In this document: piece after piece, positions 7,536 to 13,620 of the stretch
How positions within the stretch are numbered: position 1 is the stretch's first letter
Layout: each line of letters starts with the position of its first letter
NCBI GenBank assembly: GCA_043736395.1
Contig: JAYTCQ010000168.1
Location: 1-13,620 of the forward strand
Length of the DNA stretch: 13,620 nucleotides
Direction: 5' to 3'
Source of the DNA: JAFDVL01 sp043736395
GTDB taxonomy: Bacteria; Acidobacteriota; Blastocatellia; RBC074
Program-made: the position numbers and the translations under genes
The notes under the pieces: generated by a model
The model's database searches: none
Told to the model about the DNA's origin: nothing
Seen by the model: only the letters and a program-made list of their open reading frames with translations

Positions 7536-8837
7536 TCAGATGACTTCTTTAATTAACGGTTCGAGCTGCGGAGGATTATCGCTGATTTCGTAGGCTTTGA
7601 GAATTCGCACGCGCATTTCATCAAGTTTATTTTCGTCGTTGAAGAATGCAGTGATCAAAGGATCGCCAATGTTGACGAGGTCGCCGAGCTTCGCGTTGAT
7701 GTAGAGACCAACGCTGTAATCTATTTTGTCTTCGAGTTTTTTTCTGCCACCGCCCCAATCCATGACGATGCGTCCGATTTCATCGGATGAAATTTGAGAG
7801 ACAAAGCCTATGGTTTGCGCGTGAATAATTTCGTGATGCTTTCCTTTAGGGAGCAAATTTACATCATCAATAATACGCGGATCGCCGTGTTGCGCTTGGA
7901 TGCAGGAACGAAACTTTTCTAATGCAGCTCCCGATTGAATTACTGCCAGCGCTTTTCTTCGAGCTACATCCAAGTCATTAGTAATACCGCCGACTATAAA
8001 CAAATGTGCGGAAAGTTCGATGCTCAACGCAGCAAAATCTCCCACTAAATTTCCTCGTAAAACTTCAATTGCTTCCATCGTTTCGACTGCGTTTCCAACC
8101 CATCGTCCGAGTGGCTGGTTCATGTTAGTGAGTAGAGCGACTGTTTTCTTTCCCATTGCCTGCGAAGCATTCACCAGCATTTCTGCTAACTTTTTGGCGT
8201 CTTCAAATTCACGCATGAAAGCGCCGTTGCCGAATTTTACATCGAGGACTAATCCGTCAATTCCTTCAGCTAATTTTTTTGACAAGATCGAAGCGACGAT
8301 GAACGGGCGAAAGGGCACTGTCGCCGTCAAATCTCTTAGTGCATAAATCTTTTTGTCAGCGGGTGCGATTTCTTTGGTTTGTCCGATTAACGACAAGCCG
8401 CATTTTGTTAAAGTTGCACGAAATTCTTCGAGAGACAGATCAGTTCGAAAGCCGGGAATGGATTCAAGCTTGTCTAGTGTTCCTCCCGTATGCGCGAGCG
8501 CGCGACCTGAAATCATTGGCACGATCAGACCGCAAGCGGCGGCTACAGGCGCGACTACAAGTGAAGTTTTATCGCCGACGCCGCCCGTAGAATGCTTGTC
8601 AACTTTTGCGCCGGGGATGTCATCGTGATTCAGAACTTCACCGGAGTGGAGCATTTCTTCAAGCAATGCGGTTGTTTCAGTTTCGCTCATTCCATTTAAA
8701 AATGACGCCATTAGAAATGCAGAAATTTGATAATCAGGAATTTCGTCTTTCGTGTAGCCGCGAATCAGGAAGGCGATTTCATCGCGTGTCAATTGGCCTT
8801 TGTCACGTTTTTTTTCGATTAAATCTTGAGGTCGCAT
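7536..8837 (-). CDS. deoA: Pyrimidine-nucleoside (thymidine) phosphorylase
   Basis: Cytoplasmic enzyme that cleaves thymidine and/or uridine with phosphate to the free base and (deoxy)ribose 1-phosphate. At 433 residues it has the length of bacterial Pdp/DeoA. It starts with the helical domain (RPQDLIEKKRDKGQLTRDEI). KHSTGGVGDKTS (81-92) contains the phosphate-binding and catalytic histidine region; SGRALAHTGGTLDKLESIPG (110-129) is the family signature; ALRDLTATVP and SILSKKLAEG carry the Arg and Ser/Lys residues that contact the base. LVLDVKFGNGAFM replaces the more usual VKxGxGAFM, a mild variation. A C-terminal alpha/beta domain completes the fold. Whether it prefers thymidine only or both pyrimidines cannot be decided here. 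It lies 16 bases after the HAD gene and upstream of the BMP gene, consistent with nucleoside salvage. Confidence 0.95.
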   Translation of the reverse strand: MRPQDLIEKKRDKGQLTRDEIAFLIRGYTKDEIPDYQISAFLMASFLNGMSETETTALLEEMLHSGEVLNHDDIPGAKVDKHSTGGVGDKTSLVVAPVAAACGLIVPMISGRALAHTGGTLDKLESIPGFRTDLSLEEFRATLTKCGLSLIGQTKEIAPADKKIYALRDLTATVPFRPFIVASILSKKLAEGIDGLVLDVKFGNGAFMREFEDAKKLAEMLVNASQAMGKKTVALLTNMNQPLGRWVGNAVETMEAIEVLRGNLVGDFAALSIELSAHLFIVGGITNDLDVARRKALAVIQSGAALEKFRSCIQAQHGDPRIIDDVNLLPKGKHHEIIHAQTIGFVSQISSDEIGRIVMDWGGGRKKLEDKIDYSVGLYINAKLGDLVNIGDPLITAFFNDENKLDEMRVRILKAYEISDNPPQLEPLIKEVI

Positions 8838-8853
8838 GAAAGTCGTCTGTGGT

Positions 8854-9552
8854 TTATTTGGTCAGTGTATTCAAGAATGCAGGAAGTTCGCTGATATGCG
8901 TCAGTTGCGCAAACTCCTTACCTGCTAAATCTTCTTCTGCTACCAGTTCATGCACCCACGTCGTCTCGAATGGAATGTGCACACCAACACCGCCGATTGC
9001 TATGACAGGGAGGACGTCAGACTTCAGAGAATTTCCAGTCATCAAAAAATTCTCTGGTTTGACCTGGTAGCGTTTCACGATTTCCTGATAGGACTTCGGA
9101 TTTTTTTCGGAGACAATTTCGATTCCATCAAATAATTCTCCGAGGCCAGAACGGGCAATTTTTGCTTCCTGTTCGAATAAATCACCTTTGGTGATCAACA
9201 AGATTTTGTGATCATTTTTCAAAGCGGCAATCGTTTCATGCACGCCCGGGAAAACTTCGATCGGTTGCCTGAGCATGTCCCAGGCGATGGAAATAATTTC
9301 CTGAATTTCATTCCCATTGATGCGGCCTTCCGTTAATTGAATGGCGGTTTCAATCATCGAAAGCGTAAAGGATTTTATGCCGTACCCGTACCGATTCAGG
9401 TTCTGCATTTCGGTTTTGTCGACTCGCTCGCCAATCCATTCTTCGTTGTGGTAACGCTTGAGAATGTTGACAAAAATATCTTTGGATTGGGTGTAGTATC
9501 GTTCGTTGTGCCAAAGCGTATCGTCGGCGTCGAATGCAATTATTTCAATCAT
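8854..9552 (-). CDS. HAD-superfamily hydrolase (phosphatase-like)
   Basis: Soluble HAD phosphohydrolase, 232 residues, of the COG1011/YjjG-like type. Motif I is DADDT (8-12) with Asp8 as expected nucleophile and Asp10 as acid/base. Motif II is LLITKGD with Thr121. Motif III is supplied by a Lys in SEKNPKSY (around 150-153). Motif IV is GNSLKSD (173-179), a form typical of this subfamily where others have GDSxxxD. A helical cap of about 80 residues follows motif I. Substrate is unknown; YjjG-like enzymes act on nucleotides, and the neighbouring nucleoside phosphorylase makes a nucleotide or sugar phosphate attractive, but that is inference. The gene begins 12 bases after ispF and ends 16 bases before the phosphorylase, so it is probably in the same transcript. 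Confidence 0.88.
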   Translation of the reverse strand: MIEIIAFDADDTLWHNERYYTQSKDIFVNILKRYHNEEWIGERVDKTEMQNLNRYGYGIKSFTLSMIETAIQLTEGRINGNEIQEIISIAWDMLRQPIEVFPGVHETIAALKNDHKILLITKGDLFEQEAKIARSGLGELFDGIEIVSEKNPKSYQEIVKRYQVKPENFLMTGNSLKSDVLPVIAIGGVGVHIPFETTWVHELVAEEDLAGKEFAQLTHISELPAFLNTLTK

Positions 9553-9564
9553 TTCAATAGTGTA

Positions 9565-10071
9565 TTAGTGGCGAGTAATCAACGCAATCGCCTGCGCAGC
9601 AATTGCTTCTCCGCGTCCAACCGCATCCAGCCCTTCATTCGTTTTGGCCTTGAGATTGATTTGCGATATATCGATTTTAAGAATTTCGGCAAGGGTTTGG
9701 CGCATTGCCGGAATATGCGGTAGCATCTTCGGATTTTCAGCCATTATGGTTGCGTCAATGTTGATAATGCTCCAACCAGCTTCGCCTAATAAATCAATGG
9801 TTTTGCGCAAAAACATCAAACTGTCTGCGCCTTTCCATTGCGGATCACGATCAGAAAAATGAGTACCAATGTCGCCAAGTCCAGCGGCTCCGAGCAGTGC
9901 ATCTGTGATCGCATGCGACAGACTGTCAGCGTCTGAATGTCCGAGAAGTCCTTTCTCAAATGCAATCTCTACGCCGCCTAAAATCAATTTTCGACCTTCC
10001 ACTAATTTGTGGATGTCGTTGCCGATGCCAACGCGCAAAGTGGAAATATTTTTGGGTACTTCTTCGGACAT
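9565..10071 (-). CDS. ispF: 2-C-methyl-D-erythritol 2,4-cyclodiphosphate synthase
   Basis: MEP-pathway enzyme that cyclises CDP-methylerythritol 2-phosphate, releasing CMP; forms a homotrimer with zinc in its active site. Length 168 residues, normal for the family with a roughly ten-residue N-terminal extension. Metal ligands are seen as Asp19 and His21 in GIGNDIHKL and His53 in SLSHAITDALLGA. GHSDADSLSH and DIGTHFSDRD are family motifs, and KAKTNEGLDAVGRGEAIAA matches the C-terminal KATTxEGLGxxGRGEGIAA signature, with Asp at one usually Gly position. The start ATG lies one base after the ispD stop with no Shine-Dalgarno sequence, so translation is probably coupled to ispD. The two enzymes act in the same pathway, separated only by the IspE kinase step. 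Confidence 0.97.
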   Translation of the reverse strand: MSEEVPKNISTLRVGIGNDIHKLVEGRKLILGGVEIAFEKGLLGHSDADSLSHAITDALLGAAGLGDIGTHFSDRDPQWKGADSLMFLRKTIDLLGEAGWSIINIDATIMAENPKMLPHIPAMRQTLAEILKIDISQINLKAKTNEGLDAVGRGEAIAAQAIALITRH

Positions 10072-10072
10072 G

Positions 10073-10762
10073 CTAGAAATAAGTGATGAGCTTGCCTGCG
10101 AGTTTCATATCTTCTGGTGTGGTAATTTTAATATTATTCGTGGAGCCTTCGACAATGGCGATGGCGAATCCGAGGCGTTCGACCAACAACGAATCATCCG
10201 TTATCAATTCTGATGAAATGTTATCAGCGCGTGCTTGTTCATTGGCGTTGAGTAATAGTTCGTAGCGAAATGCCTGGGGTGTCTGTGCACGAAAAATTGT
10301 TTTCCGGTCGAGAGTTTTTGTGATGAATCCGTCGGAAACTTCTTTGAGCGTATCAACCGAAGGCAGCGCTAAAATTGCCGCGCCTGTTTCTTTAGCGCGA
10401 GCAATGACGGCAGAAATTTGCGCTGCTGTGACGAACGGTCGAACAGCATCGTGTACGACCACAATTTCAGGATTAAGCGCGGCGCATGCTTGCAGTGCAT
10501 TTTTAATGGAGTCGCTGCGTTCCTTGCCTCCAGGAACCAGATGCATTGTTTTAGGAATTGGATAATTGGAAGTTTGATCGCCAAAACCAGGAATTTCATC
10601 TTCAGCCAGAGCGACAATAATTACATCAATATCTTTGCATTTGCTGAAGCGATTAATCGTATGAAAGATGATCGGGACGCCAGCTAAAGGAAGAAATTGT
10701 TTTGGAATTTCGCTGCCCAGGCGCTTACCCGTTCCGGCAGCGGGGATAATGGCTACGTTCAT
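10073..10762 (-). CDS. ispD: 2-C-methyl-D-erythritol 4-phosphate cytidylyltransferase
   Basis: MEP-pathway enzyme that joins CTP and methylerythritol 4-phosphate to give CDP-methylerythritol and pyrophosphate. Length 229 residues, standard. The N-terminal nucleotide loop PAAGTGKRLGSEIPKQFLPL (8-27) contains the conserved Gly-rich turn, Arg and Lys. VVHDAVRPFV is the Mg/CTP-binding motif. LPSVDTLKE, RAQTPQAFRYELL and ITDDSLLVERLG are substrate-side motifs. It overlaps none of its neighbours: the PIN-TRAM stop is 69 bases upstream, and a 24-bp hairpin fills most of that gap, ending 11 bases before the ATG. No Shine-Dalgarno sequence is visible in those 11 bases, so the hairpin may influence initiation; this is inference. 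ispF follows one base after its stop. Confidence 0.97.
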   Translation of the reverse strand: MNVAIIPAAGTGKRLGSEIPKQFLPLAGVPIIFHTINRFSKCKDIDVIIVALAEDEIPGFGDQTSNYPIPKTMHLVPGGKERSDSIKNALQACAALNPEIVVVHDAVRPFVTAAQISAVIARAKETGAAILALPSVDTLKEVSDGFITKTLDRKTIFRAQTPQAFRYELLLNANEQARADNISSELITDDSLLVERLGFAIAIVEGSTNNIKITTPEDMKLAGKLITYF

Positions 10763-10773
10763 AAGATGTGTTG

Positions 10774-10828
10774 AATGCGGAGTGCGGAGTGCGGAATATT
10801 CAAAACTCCGAACTCCGCACTCCGCATT
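10774..10828 (-). repeat. Word-repeat palindrome, 7-base unit (GTGCGGA)
   Basis: The left arm (10774-10797) is three tandem copies of a 7-base word, ATGCGGA, GTGCGGA, GTGCGGA, flanked by A and AT. The right arm (10805-10828) is its reverse complement with only two mismatches over 24 bases, and the loop (10798-10804) is 7 bases. This is a very stable hairpin in either DNA strand or RNA. It lies between the PIN-TRAM stop (which it nearly touches) and ispD. There is no T-run after it on the transcribed strand, so it is not a standard terminator. It may stabilise or separate the two messages, or be a dispersed repeat. Confidence 0.9.
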
Positions 10829-10831
10829 TTC

Positions 10832-11935
10832 TTACGATTCCGTGACAGCTCGTGGGGCGCGGAATTCACGGGCTTCGCGGGGGTAGTCGCGTTGTTGTTC
10901 GCGTGGATCAGGTTTTTGATTGTCTTCAGCACGCCCAAAAATCATTTTTCCGGCAGTTGTTTGCAGGACGCTGGTCACAATTAAATCTACATTTTTGCCG
11001 ATTAAGCGACGAGCGTTATCAACTACGACCATCGTTCCGTCGTCTAGATAAGCAACGCCCTGACTGTATTCCTTGCCTTCTTTCAGAACGAAAACGCGCA
11101 TTGTCTCACCTGGCAGCACCACTGGTTTTAAAGTGTTCGCCAGCTCGTTGATATTGAGAACATCAACGCCGCGTACGTGCGCGACTTTATTAAGATTGAA
11201 ATCGTTGGTGACGATTGGAGCATTCAGTAATTTGCCGAGTTCGATCAATTTGAGATCAACTTCTTTGACATTCGGAAAATCACCTTCCCAGATTTGCACT
11301 TCAAGATTTCCGTTTTTCTGAAGTCGCTGCAAGATGTCCAATCCGCGACGTCCGCGATTTCGTTTAGCCCCATCAGAAGAATCAGCGATTTGCTGAAGTT
11401 CGCGCAGCACGAATTCAGGAATCAGAATGATTCCGCCAAGAAATCCGGTTTCAGCAATATCGGCTACGCGTCCATCAATAATGACGCTGGTGTCTAGAAT
11501 CTTGAACGTAGTTTTCGTCGGCGTACGTTCAGTTAAAAGTCCGCCGAGCGCACCCAAATCAAGATAATCACCTTTGACTGCACCAACCATTAATCCGACG
11601 TAACCCATCAATAAAGTAATGGCAATGGTAGAAAAAGATTGGATTGGGTGATCCCATTTTTGAGCAGTAATGAGAAACCCGATCAGTGAAGCTCCGATGA
11701 TCCCAACCGTTGAACCAATGGCGGCTCCGATCAATGTTTTTAAGGTAGCTCTTCGAATTCGTAGCTCAAAAAAGATAATTCCAATCGCCAGCAGGAGTGC
11801 TGAAATCGCTGATAAAATTGAAGCCGGAACATTAAGTGAGCTAGCAATTTGAGAGGGAAATGGCTGTGTGAAAAAACCTGCCGCGACCATAATAATCACG
11901 AACACCGTGCGAATCATTATTACATCTAAAGTCAT
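10832..11935 (-). CDS. Membrane-anchored PIN-TRAM domain protein (YacL-like)
   Basis: Predicted membrane-bound ribonuclease-like protein, 367 residues, of the YacL type. Four hydrophobic segments lie at roughly residues 9-25, 38-57, 67-90 and 100-121. A PIN nuclease domain begins at KILDTSVIIDGRVADI (Asp148, Asp154), with LRELQQIAD (Glu179), RRGLDIL (Asp200) and IVTNDFNLNK (Asp245) as the remaining acidic metal-site candidates, so the active site appears complete. A TRAM nucleic-acid-binding domain covers about 275-335 (GETMRVFVLKEG to VLQTTAGKMIFG). A charged, Arg/Pro-rich tail of about 30 residues follows. The start at 11935 has GAGGA close upstream, the best ribosome site in the window. 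In Bacillus the order is radA, disA, yacL, ispD, ispF; here the same order appears without disA. The RNA target is not known. Confidence 0.93.
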   Translation of the reverse strand: MTLDVIMIRTVFVIIMVAAGFFTQPFPSQIASSLNVPASILSAISALLLAIGIIFFELRIRRATLKTLIGAAIGSTVGIIGASLIGFLITAQKWDHPIQSFSTIAITLLMGYVGLMVGAVKGDYLDLGALGGLLTERTPTKTTFKILDTSVIIDGRVADIAETGFLGGIILIPEFVLRELQQIADSSDGAKRNRGRRGLDILQRLQKNGNLEVQIWEGDFPNVKEVDLKLIELGKLLNAPIVTNDFNLNKVAHVRGVDVLNINELANTLKPVVLPGETMRVFVLKEGKEYSQGVAYLDDGTMVVVDNARRLIGKNVDLIVTSVLQTTAGKMIFGRAEDNQKPDPREQQRDYPREAREFRAPRAVTES

Positions 11936-12013
11936 AAGTCCTCGACATGAGATAACCTGCGATGAGGTGGAAATAAGTGTTTGTATGAATAAAAATTAAT
12001 ACTTACAGGCTGA

Positions 12014-12042
12014 ATTGTAACATGAGGATTCTGGAATCAGAA
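12014..12042 (-). promoter_or_regulatory. Possible promoter of the PIN-TRAM/isp genes
   Basis: Read on the minus strand, TACAAT (12019-12014) resembles a -10 box and TTCTGA (12042-12037) is a weak -35 (3 of 6 bases) at 17-base spacing. Transcription would begin near 12007 and leave a leader of about 70 bases before the PIN-TRAM ATG. A promoter is expected here because a terminator candidate lies further upstream. Match quality is modest. Confidence 0.25.
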
Positions 12043-12043
12043 T
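12028..12043. promoter_or_regulatory. Inverted repeat ATTCTG-GAAT-CAGAAT, possible operator
   Basis: ATTCTG (12028-12033) and CAGAAT (12038-12043) form a perfect 6-base inverted repeat with a 4-base spacer. It overlaps the -35 region of the promoter candidate upstream of the PIN-TRAM gene, a position suited to a repressor. A repeat this short can occur by chance in AT-rich intergenic DNA. Confidence 0.3.
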
Positions 12044-12114
12044 AGCTACACTAACACCATGAGCTAATCGAAATGCGGAATTTTGAGAGGCTTCTGTAGA
12101 TGGCTACACGTCAT

Positions 12115-12199
12115 ACAAGATTGACAAGATAAACAAGATTATCTGAGCCAACTGTTGATTATTAAAAAGGCTGGAATCTTGTTCAGCCTGTTAATCATG
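12115..12199 (-). repeat. Word-repeat palindrome, 9-base unit (ACAAGATTA)
   Basis: Three tandem 9-base units, ACAAGATTG, ACAAGATAA and ACAAGATTA, occupy 12115-12141. The inverted arm at 12174-12199, read on the minus strand, gives CATGATTA, ACAGGCTGA and ACAAGATTC, three units of the same word with more drift. An extra inverted pair, TGAGCCA (12144-12150) with TGGCTCA (12198-12204), can add an outer stem. The element lies just after the radA stop, and its right arm overlaps the terminator candidate. It has the same plan as the elements at 6363-6426 and 10774-10828 but a different word. Confidence 0.75.
12160..12189 (-). terminator. Possible Rho-independent terminator of radA
   Basis: On the minus strand AGGCTG, a 10-base loop (AACAAGATTC) and CAGCCT form a 6-bp stem directly followed by a run of T (TTTTTAAT). 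It lies about 25-55 bases after the radA stop, the expected place. The stem is short and the loop large, so efficiency may be partial. It reuses a part of the 9-base word repeat as its loop. Confidence 0.55.
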
Positions 12200-12213
12200 G
12201 CTCATGTTAATGA

Positions 12214-13593
12214 TCAAAAAAGCGCTTCAAGGGCATCAACTACGGATCGCACGCCAATGATTTCGATGCGGTCATCTTCTTCAATCCCTGATAAATTATT
12301 GGCGGGAATGATCGCCCGTTTGAATCCCATTCGTGCAGCTTCGCGGATTCGTATCGAAGCGTGAGAACCAGCACGGACTTCACCGGCTAACCCAACTTCG
12401 CCGAACACAATCGTATGTTGGTTAATTGGAATGTTGCGAAAACTTGAGACGATAGCGGCGATAATTCCTAGATCAGTTGCCGGTTCATCCAGTGTCATCC
12501 CACCAACCAGGTTTACATAAATATCATCTCCTGACATCATCAATCCCACGCGCTTTTCCAGCATTGCCACGAGGAGAGCGACGCGGTTAACTTCGATGCC
12601 TTGTGTGGTTCGGCGACCATTGCCAAATTTTGAAGAACTCACCAAAGCCTGCATTTCGACCAGCATCGGGCGCGTGCCTTCGATGGCGGCGAGGACGGCA
12701 GAACCGGAGACGCCCAGTGGACGCTCGCTTAAAAATAATTCAGAAGGATTCGGGACGCCGACTAAGCCACGTCCGGTCATTTCAAAAATTCCAAGCTCGT
12801 TCGCGGCTCCAAAACGATTTTTAGCGGCGCGTAAAATCCGATGATTGTGGTAGCGCTCACCTTCAAAATAAAGCACTGTGTCAACGATATGCTCAAGCGC
12901 TTTCGGCCCGGCGATCATGCCGTCTTTTGTAATGTGTCCGATGAGAAAAACCGGGATCGAAGAATTTTTGGCGAGTAGTAAAAATTGTCCCGCCGATTCG
13001 CGCACCTGCGAGACTGAACCGGGAGCCGATTCGATTTTTTCTGAATACACGGTTTGGATTGAATCTACGATAACGGCGCGTGGTTCGAGCCGATTGATTT
13101 CATCAAAAATCTTTTCGAGATTCGTTTCCGCGAGCAAAAATAAATTCTCAGGATTTAATCCTAATCGTTCGCCGCGCAGCTTAATTTGTTTTTCACTTTC
13201 TTCACCGGAGACATATAAAACATTGCCGTAAACTTTACTCAGCTTGTCCGAGACATCCATTAGTAAAGTGGATTTTCCAATGCCGGGCGCGCCTCCAATG
13301 AGAACGAGTGAGCCGGGCACGATACCGCCTCCAAGAACTCGGTCGAATTCTTCGATGCCTGTAACTTCACGGACGTCAGCCTGCGTTTCGATTTCAGAAA
13401 AGGGGACTGGCTTATTCGTGCGCAGTTTTAATCCGGCTCGTGAGAGCGTCGTCGGATTCGTGCTGACAGTTTGTTCACGTTCTTCGACGAAAGAATTCCA
13501 GGCATTGCAATCGGGACATTTCCCCAGCCATTTGCGGGATTGACTGCCACATTGTTGACACGCGTAGACGGTGCGCGGAGCTTTAGATGACAT
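12214..13593 (-). CDS. radA: DNA repair protein RadA
   Basis: RecA-like ATPase (also called Sms) that acts in branch migration and processing of recombination intermediates. At 459 residues it is full length. An N-terminal zinc finger has CQQC (12-15) and CPDC (26-29). The RecA-like core has Walker A GAPGIGKST (101-109), VLYVSGEES (125-133) and Walker B AVIVDSIQT (173-181). The RadA-specific KNRFG motif is at 258-262, followed by ELGIFEMTGRGL. The C-terminal Lon-protease-like domain includes GDDIYVNLVGG and DLGIIAAIVSSF and lacks protease function in the known family members. The ATG at 13593 is followed at once by the zinc finger, as usual; no Shine-Dalgarno sequence is visible in the 27 bases left before the window edge. 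It heads the visible minus-strand run; whether another gene lies before it cannot be seen. Confidence 0.97.
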   Translation of the reverse strand: MSSKAPRTVYACQQCGSQSRKWLGKCPDCNAWNSFVEEREQTVSTNPTTLSRAGLKLRTNKPVPFSEIETQADVREVTGIEEFDRVLGGGIVPGSLVLIGGAPGIGKSTLLMDVSDKLSKVYGNVLYVSGEESEKQIKLRGERLGLNPENLFLLAETNLEKIFDEINRLEPRAVIVDSIQTVYSEKIESAPGSVSQVRESAGQFLLLAKNSSIPVFLIGHITKDGMIAGPKALEHIVDTVLYFEGERYHNHRILRAAKNRFGAANELGIFEMTGRGLVGVPNPSELFLSERPLGVSGSAVLAAIEGTRPMLVEMQALVSSSKFGNGRRTTQGIEVNRVALLVAMLEKRVGLMMSGDDIYVNLVGGMTLDEPATDLGIIAAIVSSFRNIPINQHTIVFGEVGLAGEVRAGSHASIRIREAARMGFKRAIIPANNLSGIEEDDRIEIIGVRSVVDALEALF

Positions 13594-13620
13594 AATATTT
13601 AAGGTTATCGTTAATGCAGA

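Noticed and set aside
12070..12080. AATGCGGAAT at 12072 as a lone copy of the 7-base word repeat
   Set aside because: A single short match with no tandem or inverted partner; chance cannot be excluded.
12115..12199. Short CRISPR array
   Set aside because: The units are 9 bases with no spacers between them and they are inverted in the second half; no cas genes are in the window.

Overview
The window reads as ordinary bacterial chromosome of moderate-to-low GC. Nine of its ten genes lie on the minus strand and one on the plus strand. No ribosomal RNA, tRNA, transposase, integrase, phage gene or CRISPR array was seen. The MEP-pathway genes, a RadA and a lipoprotein-type binding protein show it is bacterial. 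Most start codons lack a clear Shine-Dalgarno sequence. The lineage cannot be fixed from this sequence. A UPF0182 protein, a YacL-type PIN-TRAM protein and word-repeat palindromes between genes would suit an environmental phylum such as Acidobacteriota, but that is a low-confidence guess.

Layout, following minus-strand transcription from the right edge. radA (DNA recombination and repair) is followed by a 278-base gap that holds a weak terminator, a repeat array and a possible promoter. Next come a membrane-anchored PIN-TRAM protein, ispD and ispF (consecutive-type MEP isoprenoid enzymes, almost touching), a HAD phosphatase, a pyrimidine-nucleoside phosphorylase, a BMP-family substrate-binding lipoprotein, the double ATPase of the same transporter type, and finally a NACHT-family NTPase. 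The NACHT gene ends one base from the stop codon of the only plus-strand gene, a UPF0182 seven-helix membrane protein that starts near the left edge.

How the genes may work together. The phosphorylase, binding protein and ATPase suggest nucleoside uptake followed by phosphorolysis of the imported nucleoside. The two permeases that normally complete such a transporter are absent here, and the NACHT gene sits where they would be expected. NACHT NTPases of this kind resemble the bacterial NLR-like anti-phage proteins, so this may be a defence gene inserted behind a housekeeping operon. Its first 26 codons lie in another reading frame, so it carries either a one-base lesion or a sequence error.

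The most unusual non-coding signal is three different intergenic palindromes built the same way: two or three tandem copies of a short word (10, 7 or 9 bases long), a short spacer, then inverted copies of the same word. They sit in three separate gaps between genes of the minus-strand run. A perfect 14-base inverted repeat before the binding-protein gene and two abutting inverted repeats at the left edge are further structured elements.
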